In this document: in pieces, positions 1 through 5,850 of the stretch
Layout of the letters: every line of letters begins with the position of its first letter
Numbering within the stretch: position 1 is the stretch's first letter
From: Hyphomicrobiales bacterium
Lineage (GTDB): Bacteria; Pseudomonadota; Alphaproteobacteria; Rhizobiales; Xanthobacteraceae
Assembly (NCBI GenBank): GCA_003164375.1
Contig: PLTE01000359.1
Location: forward strand, 968-11,883
Direction of reading: 5' to 3'
Length of the DNA: 10,916 bases
Program-made: the position numbers and the translations under genes
The notes under the pieces: generated by a model
The model's database searches: none
Seen by the model: only the letters and a program-made list of their open reading frames with translations
Told to the model about the DNA's origin: nothing

Positions 1-387
1 GTTGTCGCGTTCAATGAGGAAACTTGAAATCAAACAACGTATTAGCGCGTTGCCGACGGCAGCTAAAATTCCCTAGCTGGTTGTCCCGCCCCTCCATTGC
101 GCCCTCGGCGCTATCGACGCCAATCGATCGCAGCGACTCGCGGGCCCTGGCGATTGGAGAGACCCGGCAATCTGCTCGCCCACCAAGCTTTGGCCCGCTA
201 AGCCTTGGCCCGGCCAGTTTCAGCTGCTGCAAAACGGCGCCAGCGCGCTCCGGTAGCACGCGGCAAATGCGCCGCAGTCATGCAATGCTTTCGTCTTCCC
301 GCCGCGCAAAAATCAAGTAGTCTCCGCGCGCGATAGAGGCCCCGCCATGGGGACAAGCCGGCGCCGACCAAGATACAGGGGGACACT
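1..387. other. Gene-free 5' flank of the catabolic cluster
   Basis: I find no convincing gene here. The open frames that cross it are rich in Arg and Ser, lack recognisable motifs and have no well-placed ribosome binding site. What can be seen is weak structure. A 6-base inverted repeat CAGCTA/TAGCTG lies at 60-65 and 74-79, and a 7-base pair CCAATCG/CGATTGG at 120-126 and 151-157. A 13-base direct repeat occupies 185-212. The stretch just before the first gene should carry its promoter, but I cannot point to a good -35/-10 pair. The last bases hold a clear Shine-Dalgarno, AGGGGGA at 377-383, for the gene starting at 388. Confidence 0.55.
185..212. repeat. Imperfect 13-base direct repeat, 15-base period
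   Basis: AAGCTTTGGCCCG (185-197) is followed two bases later by AAGCCTTGGCCCG (200-212), differing at one position. It lies about 175 bases upstream of the first gene. A tandem repeat with this period could be a regulator binding site, but it could equally be chance in GC-rich DNA. No function is claimed. Confidence 0.4.
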
Positions 388-1389
388 ATGGCGGGCGCAA
401 AGTCTGTCGGCGGCCGGGCGATCGCCGTCGCGTTGATGCCGATCCTCGTCTGCGCTATCGCCCTGTGCGCATCGGGCGCGATCGCTGCGGACTACCCGAA
501 CCGCAACATTACACTGATCGTCCCATCGCCGCCGGGCGGCGGAACCGACACGCAGGCCCGGATCCTCGTGCCAAGACTGAGCCAACTGCTCGGCCAGACC
601 ATCGTCACGGAAAATCGCGACGGCGCCAGCGGCAATATCGGCGCGGAAGTCGTCGCCAAGGCGGCGCCCGACGGCTACACGCTCTTGGCAATGATCTCCT
701 CCCACGTCATCAACCCGTTCGTTCTCAAACGCGTCCCCTACGATCTCGATCGTGACTTCACGATGATCTCGCGCACCGTAACGGTGCCCGGAATCCTGGT
801 CGGCAATCCGTCCTTGCGAGCGAAGACGCTTAAGGAACTGATCGGCTACATGAAGGCCAATCCTGGAAAGGTCGCGTTCGGTTCGGCCGGCGTCGGCAGT
901 CTGTCCCATCTCGTCGTCGAACTGTTCGAGCAGGAAGCCGGCGTGAACTTGCTGCATGTGCCGTATCGCGGCACGCAACCGGCGCTCAACGACGTTCTGG
1001 CCGGACAGGTCGCCATCATGATTCCCGATCTGACGATCGCGCTGGGCCAAATTCGTGACGGCGGTTTGCGCGCTTACGGCGTGACCAGCGCCGCCCGTTC
1101 GCCGGCGGCTCCCGACCTGCCGACAATCGCCGAGGCCGGCTTGCCGGGTTTTGAAGCGGTGCAATGGTTCGGTGTCGCGGCGCCCGCCGGCACGCCGGCC
1201 GCCGTCGTCGCCAAATTGCATGCCGCCGTCACGGCGGCGCTCGACGATAAGGACGTCAAGCAGCGTTACGCGGCGCTGGCGATGACGCCGGCTCCGAGCG
1301 CTTCGCCGCAGGATTATGCCAAATTCGTTCACGACGAAGGCGTGCGCTGGGGAAAAGTCGTCGCCGACGCCAACATCGTGGCGCAGTAG
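388..1389 (+). CDS. Bug-family (TctC-like) periplasmic solute-binding protein
   Basis: A 333-residue extracytoplasmic receptor of the Bug/tripartite tricarboxylate transporter family, whose members bind carboxylates and related small molecules in the periplasm. Residues 1 to about 33 form a Sec-type signal peptide: basic start, a hydrophobic stretch around residues 11-28, and an A-I-A cleavage site before ADYP. The mature protein opens with the family hallmark YPNRNITLIVPSPPGGGTD (about 36-54), then AR at 57-58. The second hallmark, with APDGYTLL near residues 93-100, follows. Length is typical. AGGGGGA at 377-383 sits 4 bases before the ATG. The TctA and TctB membrane partners are not in the window, which is common for orphan Bug genes, so the partner permease is unknown. 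The DapA-like gene 52 bases downstream suggests that it captures, or senses, the substrate of that pathway. Family call is firm; ligand unknown. Confidence 0.93.
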   Translation: MAGAKSVGGRAIAVALMPILVCAIALCASGAIAADYPNRNITLIVPSPPGGGTDTQARILVPRLSQLLGQTIVTENRDGASGNIGAEVVAKAAPDGYTLLAMISSHVINPFVLKRVPYDLDRDFTMISRTVTVPGILVGNPSLRAKTLKELIGYMKANPGKVAFGSAGVGSLSHLVVELFEQEAGVNLLHVPYRGTQPALNDVLAGQVAIMIPDLTIALGQIRDGGLRAYGVTSAARSPAAPDLPTIAEAGLPGFEAVQWFGVAAPAGTPAAVVAKLHAAVTAALDDKDVKQRYAALAMTPAPSASPQDYAKFVHDEGVRWGKVVADANIVAQ

Positions 1390-1400
1390 CACAAGCAATG

Positions 1401-1415
1401 CCGGCCGATGGCCGG
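1401..1415 (+). other. Intercistronic hairpin after the Bug gene
   Basis: CCGGCC (1401-1406), GAT, GGCCGG (1410-1415) forms a perfect 6-base-pair GC stem with a 3-base loop, 11 bases after the stop codon. No T-run follows, so it is unlikely to be a complete intrinsic terminator. The next gene's AAGGAG (1431-1436) lies 15 bases beyond it. It could protect the upstream message from 3' decay, as known for hairpins following binding-protein genes such as malE. That role is inferred by analogy. Confidence 0.5.
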
Positions 1416-1441
1416 AGCAGATCAGACTCAAAGGAGCGGTT

Positions 1442-2356
1442 ATGACACTCGTCCTCAAGGGCGTAATGCAAAGTCCGGTGACGCCGCTGAAGGAGGATTT
1501 CAGTCCGGACTACGAGACGTTCGAGAAGCTCGTCGACTTTCATGTCCGCACCGGAGCCACGGCGATCTCTTGGCCGCACCACAAGGCCGAATCGCACAAC
1601 CTCACGATTGCCGAGCGCAAAGCGCTGGCCGAGGTGGCGATCAAAACCGTCGCCAAGCGCGTGCCGATTTCGATTCACGTGAGCGCGCTCGCGCTCGAAG
1701 ACACATTCGATCTGGCGCGGCATGCGCAAGCCGCGGACGCCGACGCCATCATCGCCATCACGCCGTATTTTTGGAAATATCCACCCGAGGCGATCTACAC
1801 ACACTTCGTCCGGCTCGGCACCAGCATCGATTTGCCGCTGATCGCCTACAATTCGCCGAGCTATCTGGCCGGCGTCGAGTTCACCGGTGAAATGACCGCG
1901 CGCCTGATCCAGCGCCTGCCGAATTTCATCGCCATGAAGGAAGCAAGCTTCAACAGCGAGAAGTTTTTTGAAATCTTGCGGGCCGCGGTGCCGCTGCGGC
2001 CGAACTTTGCCATGATCGCCGGCGTGGAATATCTGTTGCCATCGGTCGCGCTTGGCGGTGCCGGCTCGTATTCCTCAGCCGGCGCCATCTGCCCCAATCT
2101 CTGCGTCGAGCTCTACCAATCTTGCGTCGATGCGGACTGGGAGCGGGCGCGAGAACTGCAATATAAGCTGTCGCAGCTCTGGCTCATCTTCCGCGATCAA
2201 TATCCGTCGTCGCTCAAGGGCGGCTGCGTCATCATGGGCCGTCCGGTCGGGCCGACGCGGCCGCCGCTGCCGACAGCATCTCCCGAGCGCATTAAATTCA
2301 TCGAGAAACGTCTGGAGGAACTCGGCATCCTGCAGACCGAACCGCATGGTTGGTGA
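1442..2356 (+). CDS. DapA/NAL-family lyase or dehydratase, catalytic Lys and Tyr present
   Basis: A 304-residue cytoplasmic TIM-barrel protein of the dihydrodipicolinate synthase/N-acetylneuraminate lyase family, whose members act on 2-oxo acids through a lysine Schiff base. The Schiff-base lysine is K166 in NFIAMKEAS, and the catalytic tyrosine is Y136 in IAYNSPS. The usual GTTGES carboxylate-binding loop is replaced by HHKAES (46-51), keeping only the Glu and Ser. The position of the Arg in E. coli DapA YNVPSR is Tyr (Y141). Such changes argue against a true lysine-biosynthesis DapA and for another substrate, perhaps a sugar acid or other hydroxy/oxo acid. The ATG at 1442 is chosen because AAGGAG (1431-1436) lies 5 bases before it and homology starts there; the frame is open further upstream inside the Bug gene. 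The protein is about a dozen residues longer than E. coli DapA and ends in TEPHGW, a tail shared with the next gene. Substrate and reaction are unknown. Confidence 0.88.
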   Translation: MTLVLKGVMQSPVTPLKEDFSPDYETFEKLVDFHVRTGATAISWPHHKAESHNLTIAERKALAEVAIKTVAKRVPISIHVSALALEDTFDLARHAQAADADAIIAITPYFWKYPPEAIYTHFVRLGTSIDLPLIAYNSPSYLAGVEFTGEMTARLIQRLPNFIAMKEASFNSEKFFEILRAAVPLRPNFAMIAGVEYLLPSVALGGAGSYSSAGAICPNLCVELYQSCVDADWERARELQYKLSQLWLIFRDQYPSSLKGGCVIMGRPVGPTRPPLPTASPERIKFIEKRLEELGILQTEPHGW

Positions 2357-2384
2357 TACGGCTGGTAATCGAGAGGACGATCCC

Positions 2385-3299
2385 GTGACAGCATTCAATT
2401 TTGGCCTCGTTCACGCGCCGCTGACGCCGTTTTCCGAAAGCGGCGTCGATTACGACCGCTACGGCAGGGTTTTGGATTTTCATATCCGTCACGGCGCCGA
2501 AGGCCTCGCGCTGCCGATGCATGCCGGCGAATCAGTGAGCCTGACCGCACAGGAACGCCAGGCGCTGACCGAGTTTGCGATAAGCCATGTCGGCGGCCGG
2601 CTGCCGGTGGTCGTCAATGTCAGCGAGGCCGGCACCGCGATCGCGGCTGCGCTGGCGGCGCATGCGAAAGCGGCCGGCGCATCGGCCCTCATCGCCTCGG
2701 TGCCGTATTATTGGACGCCGCCACAATCCATGCTGGTGGAGCACTTCGCGGCGATCGGCGAAGCCGGCGCATTGCCGTTTTTCGTTTTCAATTCACCGAG
2801 CGAGATGAGCGAAGTCGGGATCGGCAGCACGGCGGTGGCGAATTTGCTCGGCCGCTTGCCGAATTTCGCCGGCCTGATCGATGCCAGCCTCGACTGGCAA
2901 TACATGATCGAGGCGGTGACCGTGGCACGCGCCGCGCGGCCCGATTTTCAGTTCGTTTCCGGCACCGAATACATGATCTCAGCCGGCGCCATTGGCGCGA
3001 CCGGCATGCTGTCGCCCTTGGCTAGCATTTCGCCGCGGCTGGTGCGCGAGCTTTACGGCATCTGCCGGCGGGAATCATACAAGGAGGCCTATGGCCTTCA
3101 GGAGGACGCGGCGATCCTGTTTCGCGCTTTGCGCGATGCCGGCGTACCGGGTCTCAAGGCGGCGGCCCGCTCATTCGGGCGTGATTGCGGCAATCCCCGT
3201 CCGCCGCTGCCGGCACTCGATGCCGCGTCCACGAAAGCCTTGCTCGATCAGCTCGCCGCGGTAAACAGCATGAAAGCCGAGCCGCGCGGCTGGGTGTAA
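2385..3299 (+). CDS. DapA/NAL-family paralogue lacking catalytic Lys and Tyr (probable pseudoenzyme)
   Basis: A 304-residue tandem paralogue of the preceding gene, alignable end to end. Shared features are the start G(L/V)xxxPLTPF/PVTPL, the PYYW/PYFW strand, FNSPS versus YNSPS, LPNF, a GxxxxxRPPLP stretch, and the EPRGW versus EPHGW tail. Both hallmark catalytic residues are changed. The Tyr is F135 (TTC, 2787-2789) and the Schiff-base Lys is I165 (ATC, 2877-2879, in NFAGLIDAS). The carboxylate loop reads MHAGES (45-50), and the E. coli Arg position is Glu (E140). The frame is intact with no stops, so it is maintained rather than decaying. It may be a non-catalytic partner of the first paralogue, a ligand-binding protein, or an enzyme with a lysine-independent mechanism. 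The GTG at 2385 is preferred because GAGAGGA (2371-2377) lies 7 bases before it. An in-frame ATG at 2346 has no such site. Family is firm; role is inference. Confidence 0.85.
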   Translation: MTAFNFGLVHAPLTPFSESGVDYDRYGRVLDFHIRHGAEGLALPMHAGESVSLTAQERQALTEFAISHVGGRLPVVVNVSEAGTAIAAALAAHAKAAGASALIASVPYYWTPPQSMLVEHFAAIGEAGALPFFVFNSPSEMSEVGIGSTAVANLLGRLPNFAGLIDASLDWQYMIEAVTVARAARPDFQFVSGTEYMISAGAIGATGMLSPLASISPRLVRELYGICRRESYKEAYGLQEDAAILFRALRDAGVPGLKAAARSFGRDCGNPRPPLPALDAASTKALLDQLAAVNSMKAEPRGWV

Positions 3300-3340
3300 T
3301 TTCAAAACTTCGCCGCGAATTCGCAGCATCGCTGGAGAAA

Positions 3341-4105
3341 ATGGCACAAGACGCAACCAAAGCAGTGGCGCTGGTGACTGGCGCGTCCTATGGCGTTGGC
3401 GCCGCGACCGCGCTTGCTCTGGCGCGTGCCGGCTTTGATCTTGCACTAACGGCGACGCAGCGGGAAAATCTGGCCAAGACCGGCGCCGCAGCGGCCGCGC
3501 TCGGCGCCGAAGTCCTGCCGCTCGAACTGGATTTACGCGTATCCCCGAGCATCGAGGCGGTCGTGGCCGCCGTGCTCGATCGCTATGGGCGCCTCGATGT
3601 CCTCGTCAACAACGCCGCCGTTAATCTGCGGCGCAAGGCCGTCGACGTCAGCCGCGACGAATGGGACGATCTGATCGGGACAAATCTCACCGGCACGTTC
3701 TTTCTGACGCAACTGGTCGGACGCCATCTCATCGCGCAACGCTCGCCGGGACGCATCATCACCGTCACCTCCGCCCACGCCTTCGTCGGCGCGGCTGAGC
3801 GCTCGACCTATGGTATCAGCAAGGCGGCGCTGGTGCAGATGACCCGCATGCTGGCGATCGAGTGGGCCGAGCATGGCATCAGGGTCAACGCCGTGGCTCC
3901 CGGCCGCCTCGACACGCCATCGCCCTCGCGCGCCGGCACCGCAGCGGACAAGGCTTATATGGACGCCATGCTCAAGCGGATTCCGCTGCATCGTCTCGCC
4001 ACGGCCGAACAGGTCGCGGCTACTGTGGCGTTCTTGGCCAGCCCCGCCGCGGACTCCATCACCGGTCAGACGATCATCATCGACGGGGGCGTGACGGCAG
4101 CCTAA
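3341..4105 (+). CDS. Short-chain dehydrogenase/reductase (classical SDR)
   Basis: A 254-residue soluble NAD(P)-dependent oxidoreductase with a Rossmann fold. The cofactor loop TGASYGVG is at residues 13-20, and NNAA at 90-93 replaces the more usual NNAG. The catalytic tetrad is N115, S144, Y157 and K161 (YGISK). The C-terminal GQTIIIDGG is typical of the FabG/gluconate-dehydrogenase-like branch. After the second beta strand the sequence is LTATQR, without the acidic residue that usually favours NAD, so NADP(H) is possible; this is a weak inference. GGAG at 3334-3337 is close to the ATG, and the gene begins 41 bases after the paralogue, so it is probably co-transcribed with it. It likely oxidises a hydroxyl or reduces an oxo group of the same substrate that the DapA-like enzyme handles. 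Specificity cannot be read from the sequence. Confidence 0.92.
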   Translation: MAQDATKAVALVTGASYGVGAATALALARAGFDLALTATQRENLAKTGAAAAALGAEVLPLELDLRVSPSIEAVVAAVLDRYGRLDVLVNNAAVNLRRKAVDVSRDEWDDLIGTNLTGTFFLTQLVGRHLIAQRSPGRIITVTSAHAFVGAAERSTYGISKAALVQMTRMLAIEWAEHGIRVNAVAPGRLDTPSPSRAGTAADKAYMDAMLKRIPLHRLATAEQVAATVAFLASPAADSITGQTIIIDGGVTAA

Positions 4106-4350
4106 ACGCGCCTCGCGCTAAGTCCTCCAAGTCGCGGATGCGGCGCGGAGCCGGAACCCGGCAAGCTCCCCGTTCCAGGAACTCCCCTCCAGTTCCGTCG
4201 CTACCAGGCGGGAGTTCGCCCACGCCTGCCGCCCCGACAATCGGAAAAGTACGAAAAGCCGCACTAGCAGACTCCAAGGTATCGGAGTATGTTTTCTACC
4301 GCGCCGGCTAAAACAAAGAATAATTATGGCGCCGATCGGGAGGACATAGG
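4106..4350 (+). promoter_or_regulatory. Intergenic region before the ABC importer, with inverted repeats
   Basis: This 245-base gap separates the enzyme genes from the transporter and probably holds a promoter for the latter. Visible elements are a short palindrome GTTCCAGGAAC (4172-4182), an 8-base inverted repeat GAACTCCC/GGGAGTTC (4179-4186 and 4210-4217), CCGA-CAA-TCGG (4234-4244), and ACTCC/GGAGT (4271-4275 and 4284-4288). An AT-rich patch, AATAAT at 4319-4324, could be a -10 element, but no good -35 precedes it at the right distance. No T-run follows the longer repeat, so it does not look like a terminator. The region ends with GGGAGGA (4338-4344), the ribosome binding site of the next gene. 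The promoter role is inferred from position. Confidence 0.4.
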
Positions 4351-5718
4351 ATGACCAACTCACCGCTATTCGCGCGTGCGTCGACTCGCCGTCAGCTTAT
4401 CAAATCAGCAGCGCTGGGCTCCGCCGCCGCCATTGCCGCCCCCTATGTCAGGGGCGCGCATGCCGCGGGTTCACTCTCTCTTGGCTGTTGGGACCACTGG
4501 GTTCCCGGCGCCAATGCCGCACTGACTAAGCTCTGCAATGAATGGGGCGCGAAGAACAATGTCGAGGTCAAGATCGACTACATCACCTCGCAAGGCGAAA
4601 AGGACAAGCTGACCGCGGCCGCGGAAGCCCAAGCCGGTACCGGTCACGACATCATGTCCCATCGCGACTGGAACGTGCGCATCCACCAGAACAATCTCGA
4701 GCCGCTCGACGATGTTGTCGGCGGCCTGATCAAGCAGTACGGCCCGATCAGCCCGGTCGCCGAATATCTTGCCAAGATCAAAGGCACCTGGCGCGGCGTG
4801 CCGACCACGGTCGGCAGCCAAGTGAAGCCATGCTGCTCGCGTTTCGACCTCTACCAGCAGCATGCCGGCATCGATCTACGCGACATGTTCCCCGCCGACG
4901 AGTCGAAATGGGATAACGCCAAGATTTCGAACTGGAACTGGGACACCTATCTCGACGCCGCACAAAAACTCCACAAGGCCGGCTTTCCGGTTGGACTGCC
5001 GATGGGACAGTCGAGCGACGCCGTCGACTGGGTCGGCGCGCTGTACAACTCCTTCGGCGTGGTCATGGTCGACGCCAAGGACAACATCAAGATCAATTCA
5101 GACGAGACCCGCACCGCGCTCGAATATCTCAAAAAGCTGATGGCGGTGAATCCGCCCGAGGTCTACGCCTGGGACGACGCCGGCAACAACCGCTGGCTCA
5201 TTTCCGGCAAGGGCTCGAGCATCATGAATCCGCCGAGCGCCTGGGCGGTCGCCAAGCGCGACAATCCGCAGGTCGCCGAGCAGTGCTGGACCCATCCGAT
5301 GCCGCGCGGGCCGAAGGGCCGCTTCGTCGGGCAATTGCCGCAATTCTACGGTGTCTGGTCGTTCTCCAAGAACAAGCAGGCCGCGAAGGAGCTCTTGACC
5401 TTCATTTCGCAGAAGGAGTCGTCCGCGCAACTGGTCGAGGCTTCGTTCGGCTACGATCTGCCCTCGTTCAGGACCATGTACGATCTCCCGACCTGGAAGA
5501 CGGTCGGACCGCCGGTCGGCACCGTCTACGGCTACCCGCCGCGCGGCGACGAGCAGACCTCGATCGCCGGTGCGCCGGCGCGCTCGGAAGTCGGCGCCCA
5601 GATCTACAATCAGGCAATCAACACCGTGATGGTCGCGAAGGTCACGCAAGGCAACGAGAAGATCGACGACGTGATCAAGTGGGCCGAGAACGAACTGGAA
5701 GGAACCTTACGCGCCTAG
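4351..5718 (+). CDS. CUT1-type ABC solute-binding protein with Tat signal
   Basis: A 455-residue periplasmic binding protein of the extracellular solute-binding family 1 (UgpB/MalE-like) type, the receptor of the ABC importer encoded next. Residues 1 to about 38 form a twin-arginine signal: STRRQLIK (11-18) followed by a moderately hydrophobic Ala-rich stretch and an A-H-A cleavage site, so the protein is probably exported folded. The mature part begins near GSLSLGCWDHWVPGANAAL, and the Trp and aromatic-rich content fits sugar or polyol binding. Cysteines at 46, 62, 161, 162 and 312 could form disulfides. GGGAGGA (4338-4344) precedes the ATG by 6 bases. A hairpin follows the stop, then the two permeases and the ATPase. 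Family and role in import are firm. The ligand is unknown; a sugar, polyol, sugar acid or phosphodiester-type compound is plausible from the family and the neighbouring enzymes. Confidence 0.92.
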   Translation: MTNSPLFARASTRRQLIKSAALGSAAAIAAPYVRGAHAAGSLSLGCWDHWVPGANAALTKLCNEWGAKNNVEVKIDYITSQGEKDKLTAAAEAQAGTGHDIMSHRDWNVRIHQNNLEPLDDVVGGLIKQYGPISPVAEYLAKIKGTWRGVPTTVGSQVKPCCSRFDLYQQHAGIDLRDMFPADESKWDNAKISNWNWDTYLDAAQKLHKAGFPVGLPMGQSSDAVDWVGALYNSFGVVMVDAKDNIKINSDETRTALEYLKKLMAVNPPEVYAWDDAGNNRWLISGKGSSIMNPPSAWAVAKRDNPQVAEQCWTHPMPRGPKGRFVGQLPQFYGVWSFSKNKQAAKELLTFISQKESSAQLVEASFGYDLPSFRTMYDLPTWKTVGPPVGTVYGYPPRGDEQTSIAGAPARSEVGAQIYNQAINTVMVAKVTQGNEKIDDVIKWAENELEGTLRA

Positions 5719-5727
5719 GCGACCCCT

Positions 5728-5753
5728 TTCCTCCCCCGGACGCGAGGGAGGAA
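5728..5753 (+). other. Hairpin 9 bases after the binding-protein stop
   Basis: TTCCTCCC (5728-5735) pairs perfectly with GGGAGGAA (5746-5753), an 8-base-pair stem with a 10-base loop. No T-run follows. Placed between a binding-protein gene and its permeases, it resembles the stem-loops that stabilise the upstream message and lower permease expression in malEFG-type operons. It may instead be a weak attenuator. The stem is seen; the role is inferred. Confidence 0.55.
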
Positions 5754-5823
5754 CGAGGAGATTTGGCCAATAAAAGCGCGCGCCGGCCTTGGGGGGCTGG
5801 CATGCGTCAAACACGACGGGAGG

Positions 5824-5841
5824 CTGATCCGAAGGGATCAG
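5824..5841 (+). promoter_or_regulatory. Stem-loop just before the first permease start
   Basis: CTGATCC (5824-5830), GAAG, GGATCAG (5835-5841) is a perfect 7-base-pair stem with a 4-base loop ending 9 bases before the ATG at 5851. The only Shine-Dalgarno-like bases nearby, AAGGGA (5832-5837), are partly inside the loop and 3' arm and lie 13 bases from the ATG. Folding would therefore hide them. It may lower permease translation relative to the binding protein. The structure is visible; the effect is inferred. Confidence 0.45.
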
Positions 5842-5850
5842 TGGCGTGGA

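Noticed and set aside
24..320. A 98-codon plus-strand frame with a TTG start near the window edge
   Set aside because: GAGGAA lies only 2 bases before the TTG, the protein is Ser/Arg-rich with no motif, and there is no supporting context.
1316..1441. Longer N-terminus for the first DapA-like protein starting inside the Bug gene
   Set aside because: The added residues have no homology to the family, and AAGGAG at 1431-1436 clearly marks the ATG at 1442.
313..1458. A 381-codon open frame on the minus strand opposite the Bug gene
   Set aside because: Arg- and Asp-rich translation without family motifs, fully antisense to a gene with clear homology; expected from GC-rich third positions.
2346..2384. 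ATG at 2346 as start of the second DapA-like protein
   Set aside because: No ribosome site before it and no counterpart of the extra residues in the first paralogue; the GTG at 2385 has GAGAGGA at a proper distance.
3185..3340. Upstream extension of the SDR into the preceding gene
   Set aside because: The SDR fold begins right after the ATG at 3341, and the extension is only the other frame of the DapA-like gene.
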